Origin: Vanilla planifolia
Taxonomy: Eukaryota; Streptophyta; Magnoliopsida; Asparagales; Orchidaceae
Assembly: GCA_023846275.1 (NCBI GenBank)
Contig: JAIUJO010000086.1
Span: 632,436-696,435, forward strand
DNA: 64,000 nucleotides
Direction of reading: 5' to 3'
The position numbers and the translations under genes were made by a program. Below the pieces are notes generated by a model. That model ran no database searches, had not been told where the DNA came from, and was given only the letters and a program-made list of their open reading frames with translations. Within the stretch, counting starts at the first letter, position 1, and every line of letters starts with the position of its first letter. Shown one piece after another: positions 24,001 to 35,479 of this stretch.

Positions 24001-27000
24001 ATACATTTTAATAGATTATAGTGTGTTATTGATTGTATTCCACAACAAAAGAAATATATCATTGGAGTTAGCAAATTGTATGTTGTAGGGAAAATAGTTT
24101 GCTAGACATATAATAGACCTTAGTACACAAAGAAAGCAATAAAGTGGTGATATCTTTATGTAAATCAACTACAATAAAAAATTGAACTAATATATATGAT
24201 GGTAAATTAGTTATAAATAAATACAAAGAGGTTATCAATATGTGAAAATATAGCTTTCATACATCATATGATCAAACAAAACATATCATTTAAAATGTTG
24301 AATATGTTTCCTATCAACATTGGGATAAAGCTAACTATTTGAGGTTTCTACATATTTTATATAATATAGTTATTGTTTTCATAAGATAGGCACTTGAACG
24401 TTCCTGAGTTACTAGTCATGTGCACCAAAAATCATAATATCAAAAAATTAAATAATTGTGGGTGGTGAACACCGTTTATCTTAGTGCATGGTATCCTTTG
24501 AAAATGTTTAACAACAAATTGATAAAAAAAGTACGCAAGAAAGAAAATATTATCAAAATACTATACTATTATGTTGAAACACTACTTCAAATCATAACAA
24601 TATGTAACAAAAATTGGCCATCTTGATAAGATACTATCTTTGCATACTCAGATTAGATCAAAGGTCATCAAAGAATTATGCACAATAGACCAACAGGATC
24701 TATGTCTATTATATTATCATCCAATTGTTCTTGGTTTTCACTAAAATTTGTCATCTTATTATGCAATTGTATTGCAATAGATTATTTACTAAGAAGAATA
24801 AATAAATACAATATTCAATTATAAGTGTAGATAATGCATGTAACCTCTTATGCTAATGGACCCAATTTATATCTACATTAGGCTGATACAATTGGCATCT
24901 TTCACAATGGTGCAAACATACAAACTCAATGATATGGATATGCAAATTAAAAACATACAAAAACATGCATGAGTCTAACAAGAATATTGTCTCTATATTT
25001 TAATTAAGAACATGATATTTACCCACTTCCTTGGATGTAATAGATTTTTGACAATTTTGGTTGACAATATTAACAACTTGCCTTTCGTATGTCGTACTAA
25101 ATAATTAGAGAAAGAAAATCCTATAAAGAAATCTAGAATAAATTTTTTAGATGAGTAACAAAAATGAATTGTTCCAAATATAATTAAATGTTTAACAAGG
25201 GAATAGAAAAGTTATGAATGAAAATGATTTTTGGGTATTTAAGTTTGAGATCAAGCCAATTAACGATGTGTCATCGGATACAACTTCTAACTACAAATCC
25301 GAAACATGAACACTTAAGGAATTTTATACAAAAAAATGATTAACAAATTGTGGTTTGGGCTATTGAATCCTTTGTTTCTTATTAGAAAGATTGTTATGAT
25401 TAATACAGTATTTAGAGCCATCCACTTATACACTCTTAACGACACCATGGTCCTAATGGTCATTCTCATTGAACTTGATAGCAAAAATTGAACCTTTTTT
25501 TTTGGGTGGCTCACTTAAGAGCATTATAATGTCAACGAATTTATGATGCTTAGGACTTAAAAGACTAATGACAAGACAAATGGCCTTAATGGCCCAATAT
25601 TATTAATTTAGGATGGTTTGGAGGAATTTTTATAGTAGGACTTAAGAAGGAAAGTGTTGATAAAAGTATAACAAAAATAGTGAAGGTAAATTCAAATCAT
25701 AAATTAGATATCAATTCATCATCTAAAATACCTTGTTTGTAACTTACAGTTGTACACTCATGTAGATAAAGAAAACATTATCTCTAAATGTTGAATGCTC
25801 ATATAAAATAATCTCTCTATGTATTCCAAATTAGTGATTTAAATAGGCTGGAACACTAAACCAAAAATCAAAAGAATAACTAAATAAAATACTATTCTTA
25901 ATGAAAACATGCAAAAATCATACAATTTGTTGATATGGGTGAAAATAAAAAAGGAACATATGTGAAGAACTAAAACTAATATTAAAAATAAAGAATTTAG
26001 TAAACTAAATAAAACTAAATAAACCTCAATAGTTCAACTCAATTATAATCATAAGATAGGTTGTCTGACTTCAATGTGGACCACTAAGAGTAACCATATG
26101 TATCATGGGTGTTATGCTCTATGTGAATCTTCATCAAGCTTAGAATTGATTTTATGGTCTTGCCAAATAACTAAAATCATATAAAATAGTTGATGGAAAA
26201 ATATCATTAAAAAACTTGCCAAAAGGCACCATTTAGAAGTTGTTAAAGAGAATTACTAGCCAAACCCTAAACTAAGTTGAAGGAACTACTGTATTTTTGT
26301 TGCATTATAGATTTGATTGGATAGTTTTGTGCACCATTTTGGGCATGCATGACTAAACATCCAAGATCTTTTGTTGTTTTTTTCATGAACTCGTGCAAAA
26401 TATATATTAATTTGTTAGTAGATTGTTTTGGTCTATGATCAAGTATCTATGGGCTGAATTCAAGTCACACACACAAATAGCATGTACTATTTTATAGTTG
26501 ATTAGAAGAGTTTCATTCACACAATAGTTTTTTTTAAAGTAATATGCTTTTTTTGCATAACATTTTTGTCTATTTTAGGTGAGAATAAGTTTATTAGTTA
26601 GGAATATATAAAAAATGCAAGGATTTTAATCACCAACAAGTCACCCACCATTTTAAGGTTTAAAATTGGATGGTAAAATAACATTTATGTCATATATACA
26701 AAACATCTTGATAATCTAAATTGTTTATCATGCATTCCATGAAATTGATTGCTTTTAATTTTCCTCTTTGATGTGAGAAAGAAGAGGTAGAACTTGAAGT
26801 GGAAATAGATAGTGTAATTAGCTTTTGTTTCACTGCCTCAGGAAAATAAAAGATTTGGAAAACTAATAGAGTTAGTCAGATTAAATGACACTCACAAGTT
26901 TGGCACTATATGGATAAACAAAAATCAATTGTCTCATATCAACATTAATGCCTTTTGAGTCTAAATTAGAATCATGATTTCCTAATAAATGAGGTATATA

Positions 27001-28150
27001 AATTATGATTGATTGCAAGATCTAACTAAATGTTTGCTACATTGAAGGGAATAAACAATTATGTTACCATGTCACCACCTTCATGATGAAACCATTAATC
27101 ATAATTTATTGTGCCATAAATATTTACAATCAATTTTCAATTTTTTCTTCAATGACTACAAAATTTCCCAAATACCTAACTATTGCATGCAATTTAATAG
27201 CTCTAGGATTTATTCGACTAGATGTAGATCAACAAGAGGGTAGAAATGTAAGGACTAGTCAATAATGTTATTGCTACACTATCATATATAATAAGAAGGG
27301 AATAAGAAACTACACATTATGTTGACACTCCCATCTACTTCCATGATCAAAATCATCCCCTAAATGTTTTGTAATGTAGGAATTTTTCTATAAGGAACTT
27401 TTAGATCAATCATAGCCTACATAGGCTACAAGTTATTTCCCAATATATGTTTACCACCATCTTTGCTAGATGAAGGTCAACAATGAGGCTATCTATGTTG
27501 TAAACTATTGTGTGTGTATTAATATACCAATTGAGATGGAAAGTATATTTTTTGTTTCAGAATTTTTCTAATTACCTCAAAAATTCCTCACTGCATGGCT
27601 GTCAACATTGGGATTGCCTCCTACATTGACAAAGTAGTTCACAAGTACTACTTAAAGAAAAACGAAAAAAAAATTTTAACATGAATCTATTTTTTATGAC
27701 TTTTTACTTAATTCATGTTTACCCATATTTACCATGTAGGAAGCACTACTATGGTTAAGGTGGCAAATCTTATGTTAAACAATGTTTTTTTTAGACTAGG
27801 ACATGTCCCATCTTAAATGTTTTCTTTTGCTTTTATTGCATGATTAATTGTATGAACATCCATGAGATGATATCACTATAGGCTTTAGCAACAAGTTTTT
27901 CAAAAGCAAATGCTAAGAGAAGGAGCACTTAGCCTAGCTTTATAGTTTATTCATCATGGCCCAAAAAAGTAAAGATAATGAACCTAAAAGAGAAGAATAT
28001 GTACACACATCCACACCCACAAGGATTAAGAAAACAAAAGAAAGCTAGTCATAGGCACATATGAATGTTGCATTTCACACCATTTACATTAGTAGATCCA
28101 ATAGACATGACTTCTTCACACAAAATGTTCCATATTTGCACACTAAGGGC
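24000..28150. other. unassigned DNA, possibly old transposon
   Basis: The composition is intermediate between the A+T-rich deserts and the recognisable elements. Several frames of 60-66 codons (25,314-25,514 minus; 27,061-27,243 and 27,083-27,265 plus) show no convincing motif. On the minus strand near 27,915-27,870 the reading FEKLVAKAYSDI resembles a short helix found in some plant Ty3/gypsy gag proteins. That alone is not enough for a call. Confidence 0.4.
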
Positions 28151-28164
28151 TCAAACCTATGACA

Positions 28165-28176
28165 TTCACTCTGATG
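28165..28176 (-). promoter_or_regulatory. possible tRNA-Met primer-binding site
   Basis: The minus strand reads TGGCATCAGAGT, 10 of 12 identical to the initiator-tRNA-Met primer site TGGTATCAGAGC used by most plant LTR retrotransposons. It is soon followed by GGTTTGAGCCC, a phrase often seen after such sites. If real, an LTR should end just above 28,177, with an element body running to lower coordinates. I could not find the paired LTR, so an isolated chance match remains possible. Confidence 0.35.
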
Positions 28177-28679
28177 CCAGGTGCATCTTAGAATTTCATG
28201 AATTAAGCATCTAAGGTTTAGATTAACCATATTCTTCTTTTATTCTTCTTAATTTCCACTATAATATTCATCCACCAAAATATTCTCTCTTTCATGCCAA
28301 ATGTTTCATCCCTTAAATAATAATTTTTAGCCATGGAGTGAACATTTTTTTCTCCCTTTTTTTCGCATGAATATATACTTTGAGAAATGTTGATTAATGT
28401 TAGCATTCAGAGTTAAAAAATTCACTTCTTAGAAGAGCTCAATTAACTTTTTCCTTGTTCAATGTTGCACACACACAATATGTTCACAATGATATTTTAA
28501 GAATACTAATATTAAAAAAGCTATTAAGATTGTGCTTAGTGATTTTTTTTTCCATCTTCCATAAGATTTTGTTTCAAAATAGTCTTATATTATATCAAAA
28601 TTATAGTAGAAACCCTAATTCATCTTACCATTATATGGATTCCTTTGTTCTAGATCATCTGCAAGTCTAGTTTAAGAGA

Positions 28680-29750
28680 AATAAAAAATTATAGGCCAAT
28701 TGGTTTAAACAATAGCTTAGTACAAAAAGGTTCCAGAGCCCTCTACTGAGGCTTCCCATTAAACCTTAATTCATACACTAGGTAAAATGATTTTCTTTGC
28801 TGCAAGTTTTAACAATTATGGATTGGATAACATGGAAGAAATTGTAGAATTTGTAGAGCACATCACATAGCATAGATTTAAGAACTATTATAGTATTTTT
28901 GTGCTAGTAATTATTATACCATGTTAGGGTAATAGTCATGGTAAATACTAGTTCTTAAAAACAATTAGTCAATTTTCCAAGTGAAATTCGAATTCAATTG
29001 TCATCTTAATAAAACATAAGAGATTACCTTGTCATTGATTCAATTATGAAAACACAAGTTTATGTAGTCATTTGATCTAGGAATTGTTACTAAATATTGT
29101 TACAGTAGCCCTCTTAATAAAATCCTAAAAACAGAATCATGCATATGTACCAAAATATCTTTTTTAAACCCAAATAGATTTCTAGTTAAAATGCATAGCA
29201 TTGAGGTAAATCCTACAATAAATCATGTACTGGAGTTCACAAATGAAAGTGTCACCTTCACTTCAAGATATGGAGGCCATGGTTATAATTCTTTTCTTAA
29301 CATCTTTAAGGCTTAACTTTCAAAACACCCAAGGAAACAACCAATAATTCTTTATATAGTTGGCTCACCAAATCTCCTAAAGATAATGTGTTTGATGGTG
29401 ATATTTTTTAAAGATATAGCTTACTTAATTCACTTCCTGATATCTTTGAACTCAACGAAAGATTTGTGTTATGAGCTCTTCTTAGTGTTTTTTATTTTCC
29501 TAGCTTTTAGGGATCAAAGGGAATTAACACCTAAATTAAAAATCTAAGTGTGATGTCTCCTCCTCCAAAGAGGTTCCCTTTTGAGACCATTCAAGGAAGG
29601 GTTTCAAACAATATTCTCACCTAAAACCTTTTTGGAAAAGATCTAGCATTCTCTTTAAGGCTTTTTAGCTCAAATCTATACACAACAAGAACCTAGCCGT
29701 CCTTTATCCCAAAAAATAAAAAGTTAATTGGTGCCAAATGAGTGGTAAAA
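28680..29750. other. unassigned DNA between elements
   Basis: No coding motif was firmly read. In family A the gag lies next to the leader, but the DNA next to the partial leader at 29.76-30.35 kb does not resemble gag. The second copy of the element is therefore either cut at about 29,760 or too decayed to follow. Confidence 0.4.
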
Positions 29751-29759
29751 ATCATAATG

Positions 29760-30350
29760 AGCACCTAGAGTTTAATTTGTATATAATAAGAATACAAAAC
29801 ATGAGACGTTAAACACTAGAAACAAAAATTTGTAACACACATGAGGCACCAATCAAAGCAAAATTTTACCTAAGAGGGGACCAAGATCAACACAACAGTC
29901 ACATTATGTGAAAGGCTAGTTTCCTCACTGATAACATAGAGATGGTGTACTTAGAAATGTGTTTGATAAAACTGTCCTTAGGATAATGAAAAATCAAAGT
30001 AAAGGTGACTTTGGTGTTGGTTGAAAGAAATGTAAAACTTTACTAAGACTTACAAAAAACCTTAAGTAACAACTACATGTAAAATTAGTTCAAACCCTTA
30101 TGATAAAAATTGAGAAAAGTACTGAATGCAATGATAGGTGGCAAGACTAGAAATTGGAGAAGACATTAAGAAATGAAGTGAAAAATAATGAAAAATGAAA
30201 ACAAATGACAAATTAAAAGGAAAGTAATAAAGTGAAGGAATTAACATAGTAAAATAAACCTTTATGTAGCTATGATAGGAAAGTGATGACATATAATCAT
30301 AGGTAAATTAACATGGCGCCTCATCGTTCAAACCTTGCTCTGCTCACAAA
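29760..30350 (-). repeat. second partial leader of gypsy family A
   Basis: This block aligns by eye with the untranslated leader of element A (about 34,890-35,470) and of element B (about 44,350-44,780). For example, GAGGGGACCAAGATCAACA here matches GAGGAAACCAAGAATAACA in B, and AACACACATGAGG matches AACGCACATGAGA in A. It sits on the outer side of the A 3' LTR, where flanking host DNA should be. At 30,337-30,348 the minus strand reads TGTGAGCAGAGC, followed by AAGG, a 9-of-12 match to the plant tRNA-Met primer site and better preserved than the corresponding site in A. This implies that a second element body once continued from this LTR. Confidence 0.6.
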
Positions 30351-31233
30351 ATTAGTGCTCTAACAAGTCATCATGTTAGAATTTTGCTACAATCAAAATT
30401 AGAACTCAACAAGACACAACAAAGCAATGGAAAAATTGTTCTTATAAAGTTCATCCATTTTAAAGGATAGGCTTCCCAATGTTTAACATATTAAGGACAA
30501 TAGAACATAATTAAAAATGAAATTCAAAATTCAAAATTGGTGGTCAAGATCTATTTCCATATGGATTTCTAAGAAATAATTATTTCACTTTTAAAAAACT
30601 ATTTTTTAATAACTTATTTACCAAATTTATGGTTAAAACAATTTGAAAACAACTTCGTAAAAAGCTATCATTTTGGACCAACTGTAATGTGGTCAAAGCT
30701 ATTGCTAAGTAATTTTATAAAAAGCTATATTTTTGGTTTCAAGCTATCTAGGTTAGCTGTGGTACATGTAGTTTTGATCAAGGTTGACATGTCACGAACT
30801 TTGTAATTATGCTCTAGGCAAATGTGATGCAAATTGGGTCAATGAACTGATAACATATCAGTAATATCCAAGGTCATTTCAAGATAGTCATGTCATAAAT
30901 TAATTTGGTGGGGTTAATGCAATGTTGATAGTGACATGGGTAGTATCTGGGTCATTGTGTCACAAAGTGGATTGTTGGGTAAGATTTATGTTAATTGTCT
31001 AGGTTTGTTAACAAGGCAAATGACCTTTACAACTGATGGGTCGATCTAAGATGTTTCTACAACCTAGTGGACCTGGGTGTAATTGTGGGTTACGCAAACA
31101 CATGCATGGGATTAATTTGAAACGACCCATTCAATATTCTGTTTTGATGGAGTATAGTGCAAGTCAACATCGAGTCTAATTAGGACAATTCAAGGATGAG
31201 CGATAAAGGCAACAAGGAATGATGACATCAACA
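30350..31233 (-). repeat. LTR of gypsy family A (3' LTR of element A)
   Basis: This block of about 884 bases aligns with 35,480-36,363. Shared landmarks include AAAGCTATCATTTTGGACC (against AAAGTTATCATTTTGGCCC) and a GTCATGTCATA/GGGTCA-rich middle. Both copies end in the plus-strand word GCATCAACA or GACATCAACA, which read from the element's own strand begins TGTTGATG, the expected TG start. The two copies are heavily diverged, so the insertion is old. The inner edge is placed at the primer-site-like sequence next to 30,349. Confidence 0.72.
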
Positions 31234-31639
31234 GAAATAGGTTGAATGGGCTGTTTGTTTTGTTCTTTTATTCATTCATGATGTGAATTTTTGTCATAAA
31301 ATAGAATTTTAAGCTGCATTTTAACTCAACACTTGAGGAAAAGATAGCTTGATTGTCTCGAATTGTCAACATATGTCTAACTAGTCCTTGAGCAATAAAA
31401 ATCTTAATAGGTGTCTTCTCTAATTCCCATGATGCAGAAGAGTTTTATTTCTAATGAGTTACCTACTCTAGATTAGTTCACATAAATATCTAATGTGTCA
31501 GGGTTTAATCTTAATGACTTTTCCATTATGATTGATGTATCTCGAATTCCTTATTAACCTTTCCAATGAAAAAGATAACTTTGATAACTCTTAGCTTTTG
31601 GTTTGTTTAGCATTCACATCCATTACTGCTTCAATCTTC

Positions 31640-32060
31640 TTACTCTTCTTACCAAGATAGGTCAATAAGCACTTAACTCCACGATGTATGCATGTGGTCC
31701 AACCTTTGAGATTTGGAATGGACAGACTACTCTTGAGTGTAACTTCCACAACGTTCATAGAGGAAACCATTCATTCTTGATTGCAATCATGACGAATTCT
31801 CCTACTTGTGGTGTGCATTAGACAATCTATTGTACTGCTCATTACTAAGTTTTATTATTTCCTTAATATGCTCATGAACTTACCTTACATGCAAACATTT
31901 ATGTTTACCCTTGAATGGGTAATAGGATTAGGTCAAATAAGTGAAAAGGTTCATGTTCATTGTTGCATTCAAATGGGTTCATTCTTGTGGACATATTCAT
32001 TGAACTATTATAAGCTTTCTTGTCTTGTGGTAAAAGATGTTCAAAATTGTTTATGTTTTT
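31640..32060 (-). pseudogene. pol: gypsy A integrase, C-terminal part only
   Basis: Minus-strand frames at 32,050-31,985 read KQF, then LLPQDKKAYNSSMN after frame correction. This is the end of the Ty3/gypsy integrase core (LxxxEFAYNxxxxxSTGxSPF). At about 31,800-31,690 they give QVGEFVMIAIKNEWFP and later CPFQISKVGPHAYIVEL, matching the C-terminal domain with its GPF motif, here with C in place of the glycine. The HHCC finger and the catalytic DDE aspartates are not present. Only about 490 bases separate this segment from the reverse-transcriptase LGF motif, whereas a complete element has well over 1.5 kb there. Confidence 0.7.
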
Positions 32061-32289
32061 CCTTACAAAACACCATGACCGATTTCCTTGGCTATGATTT
32101 ATGAACTAAAATTGATTAAAAGCTAGCAGTGTCAAGAAAATAAAAATTTTAATCTTATTTACAAAAGATGCCAAATGGTTTTACAAAAATACCAAGTGAA
32201 GCAAACATACTTATCAGTGATTGTGGTCCTGAGCAACTAATAAACATAAACACTTTGTCAAGTATAGTGTAGAGGTTGGAGGATAAATT

Positions 32290-33461
32290 CTTGTGTCATA
32301 GCTTCATTGATTTACACAAATGTTTTCTCAGTTGTAAGGGTCCACTAAAATTTATCTTCCTAAAATGACCAATTATTATTGATGATAATAAAACTATTAA
32401 TGAATTTCCTTAGCAAGGTTGTTAGTCCATGAAAACTCTTATTATTATGGATTTCCTAAGATGTCGGTTAATCATTTATAGCCTTAAGTTTTCCATAGTA
32501 AGATGATAATTCATCTTTTAAGGTTTGAAGCCCAAAAAGTTAAGATGATGGGAAATAAACGTGCACTTTTTATGTTGGGTAGGGGTGTTCTCCCTAAGCA
32601 TGGAACAAATGTTTTTTAGGCATTCTAATTTATGTTTAATGGTATAGCAAAATTTCATGTTGTCATTAAGGTAAACTATCACAAACTTTCTTAATTGGGT
32701 TATTTGGGTCGTTATTCATATAAATGTGCTTAGTTTGTTAAATATGGTAAAAGGAATGACTAACAACTTGTATAATCTATCCCTTATTTCAAATCTAAGT
32801 TTTCACTAATTCTTTTACTAGATTCTATCTTGGTTCTTTCTACTTTTTAAAAGTGATGTTGGATAAAATAGGGGCTCCATTAGTTTTGTCCAAAAGTTCA
32901 TAAAAGCAAGGGATAAGGAACTATGCTTTGCATCATTTTGCTAACTTCCCTATTATTGAAACAAATTCTCCTTAAACCATTCCTTTTTAGGGCTTGAGGT
33001 GTAAGAACCACACATGAATTACTACTTTCTCAAATGTATTCTTTGTCTAGTCTATCTTACACACATAAGTTGATTTCATGATATTTAGAAGGGTTCATCC
33101 TATAATGTCAAAAATTTAGTGAAATAATACCTAGTATAAGGTCTATAGCATAATGGATGTCATGAAGAAGTGGTAAACCTTGGCATTCATTTCTAAAACT
33201 TTTAGCAAAGTAAAACAAAATGGATTCTAGAATGAGAGGTATTTCTATATAAGGTACTACTACGACATAAATGAACCTTCTATCAATAAATTCTTTATCT
33301 ACTCTACCATGGGATATAAATAAGATTTTCTTATTTGGGTGTTGGGTTGTTTTTGATAGGTAGGACAATGTATTTAGGTGTTGATGGGTGTATGTTAAAT
33401 TTCTAGACATGTTGTGTAAAAGTGTAGGTGTTGGTTTTGCTAGCAATAGCATCATGGTCAT
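32290..33461 (-). pseudogene. pol: gypsy A reverse transcriptase
   Basis: The minus strand from 33,461 to 33,108 is open for 117 codons, the longest frame in the window. It ends with GLPLLHDIHYAIDLILGI, the entry to a plant Ty3/gypsy reverse transcriptase. After stops and shifts the order continues: RMNPSKYHEIN (33,100-33,068), RICFNNREVSK (near 32,940), LLVIPFTIFNKLSTFI (near 32,740), FVIVYLNDNM (32,684-32,655) and HLNFLGFK (32,547-32,522). These are the palm motifs of the family. The catalytic box YxDD reads YLND, so the second aspartate of the box remains and the first is asparagine. The connection domain can be followed to about 32,290, and RNase H is lost. Confidence 0.85.
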
Positions 33462-33720
33462 ATAATCAAGGTCATAATAAGATGATACTTCATATTAACA
33501 TAGGAACAACATCACATAAAATATATTGAAAATTTAGGTGATGAATGGTCGATAGTCTGAAGTATGCCGTACCATTTGTAGAAATGGCTTTGATGCTACT
33601 GCCACTTCCTATGATATATTTATAAACAATTTTTCTAAGCTTGAAAAAAGATTTGACAAATGATGGTATGTCTTCAATCTTTACTCTTTGGTTAGATGAA
33701 TGCACTTTTCATGACTATAA
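33380..33720 (-). pseudogene. pol: gypsy A aspartic protease
   Basis: The minus strand at about 33,625-33,585 reads YKYIIGSGSSIKA. This matches the retropepsin active-site loop (xIIDxGSxxNxxS) with the catalytic aspartate changed to glycine. It is followed at the right spacing by CDVVPM at 33,516-33,499, and then LYDHDAIASKTNTYTF near 33,440, the typical plant gypsy protease tail. A 71-codon frame (33,705-33,490) spans the centre. The protease cut the gag-pol polyprotein; this copy lacks its catalytic residue. Confidence 0.8.
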
Positions 33721-33849
33721 TAGTCTAATGTCATCAATATTATTCTCTCAATCCTCATTGGAGTATTCATCAGCTAAGTAGGATTAAGAAGCATATTCTT
33801 TGATCTCTTATTTTTTCATTGGTGTACAATTCCCCATAATTGACTTCTT

Positions 33850-34560
33850 CGACATAGCTTACTTGTCATTTTTGGAATATCGCTACCATATCACTTCAAT
33901 TTTAACATCAAGAATAGGTTACTTGGGTGATTGGTAAATAGATTGGTTGGCTTTCATAGTATGTTTAAGGATAGGGAGGGCTGTGAATGCCATGTTTTTG
34001 TATAGTACTTATGGAGCTTCCAATATTGGTTAGCTTGAAGTTTAACATGGTTGATGTTTCAACACTTTTGGCTTGATAAATGTTTTTAGGTTTCATAATT
34101 AGTGCAATTGCAATAGGTTGCTTCTAAGGTATGAATGTTTTGTTTGAAAAGTTCCCTATAAATATTTCACTAAGCCCAACTCATAATGTAGAATAGGGGA
34201 CCAAAGGCTCTACATTAACACCACAATGCAAATGTACTCATCAAAGTGTGTAAAGCACTCTTTATAGATAGTCGAGTTTGTTTTCCCAGTTTCATTTTTA
34301 TAAACAATACCTTTTATTTTCATTAGGTTTAAACCATTAGAAAAAATGGCCCAACAAAACGTTTCACTCCATGTATTTTTTAAGATTTATGATACCTTCA
34401 AAGATGGGAATGTAACATTTTATTGACTTCTTGTCTTTGTTATCATCATTATCTTAGTCTTAAACAAAATTGATTATAAGAGGTATTTGATTAGAGTGGA
34501 TGGCAATATTAAGTTTGAAAAGGTGGACTTATTTTGAGCTTATTCTCATTAGATTACACA
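33850..34560 (-). pseudogene. gag: gypsy A gag remnant
   Basis: At about 34,412-34,365 the minus strand reads IPIFEGIINLKKYMEW after one stop. This is the 'IPxFxGxxxPxxYLxW' start of the Ty3/gypsy capsid domain, followed by WFKPNENK at the expected distance. Near 33,920-33,880 a broken zinc-knuckle region (a YGSDIP-like reading) precedes the protease. The stretch between is shorter than a full gag, so part of the capsid has been deleted. The same region is present in element B (43.1-44.0 kb), which supports the call. Confidence 0.7.
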
Positions 34561-34889
34561 AAAACTATATTTATTTATCTTTTCTTCCAAAGTTTGTACT
34601 CAGTTAATCAATCTTAGAGGGTAACTTATGCTTGGTTGATGTGTGGGTGCTTTATGTAACAAGTTTTGAATGATATCTTGTGTATAAATTTTGCCATTTA
34701 AGAAAAAAGAAAAGAAAACTGCCCTATTTAGGCTGTATCACTTTTTTTAAGATTAGGTGGTAATAAAGGAAAATTAAAATGAATGTTTAGTTTAGTATTC
34801 CTTTGCTATAAGCATTGTAAACACTAATATAACTAAGCTCTAGAGTAAGATTTGATGCTTAACTAGTGGTACAAACTATAATATGCATT

Positions 34890-35475
34890 TAAAGATTAGC
34901 CAGCACAGATTAAGAATAAAGAAAATTAGATGATAAGCATAAGAAACTTTGAATGGCAACGCACATGAGAAAGCTATCCAAGGAAACTTAAGTTAAGAAA
35001 GAGCCCAGGACAACATTGGGTGCATCTCTTATGCTAAGCCTATTGCCAATTCTATGACAGAAAGAAAGGGAACTAGGAAAGCGATTTGACAAAAGAAATT
35101 TTTTAATATGGAAAGAACAACATAAATGTCACATGCGTGCAGATTAAAAGCCTTGAGAAACATTAATAAGCAATGTAGAAAAGACGAAGTAATGAAGTAA
35201 CTCGCACATAATTGATTCAAATGAAACAATATGTTGAATGGAGAATATGAAAGAAGGTGACAATAAGTAGTAGTAGAAATCTAAGAAAACATTAAGTATC
35301 AAAGGGAAAAGGAAAACAAAGTCCAAGAAAATCACATAATAAAAGTGAATCAATGATGTAAAAGACACATTAAAGTGAAATGAACAATTATGCAACGTCC
35401 ACTAGAAGGAAAAATAGTTGTTTTATAAGTAAACTTTTACACGGTACCATCGCTTGAGGTTCACACACTTCCTTC
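34890..35475 (-). repeat. gypsy A leader (untranslated)
   Basis: This purine-rich, stop-filled stretch between the 5' LTR and gag is shared with element B (about 44,350-44,780) and with the extra partial leader at 29,760-30,350. Short frames in it (35,029-35,229 and 35,144-35,395, minus) are T-rich hydrophobic readings with no homologue I know and are not genes. The primer-site region next to 35,475 is too decayed to score. Confidence 0.6.
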
Positions 35476-35479
35476 TAAT

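Noticed and set aside
28675-28760. KNYRPIGLNNS reading, considered as the start of a LINE reverse transcriptase
   Set aside because: The following residues do not match the next conserved LINE blocks, and no catalytic motif lies downstream on the plus strand.
31808-32104. 98-codon plus-strand open frame
   Set aside because: It lies antisense to the integrase remnant of element A, whose motifs are on the minus strand. The plus-strand peptide resembles nothing and is a shadow.
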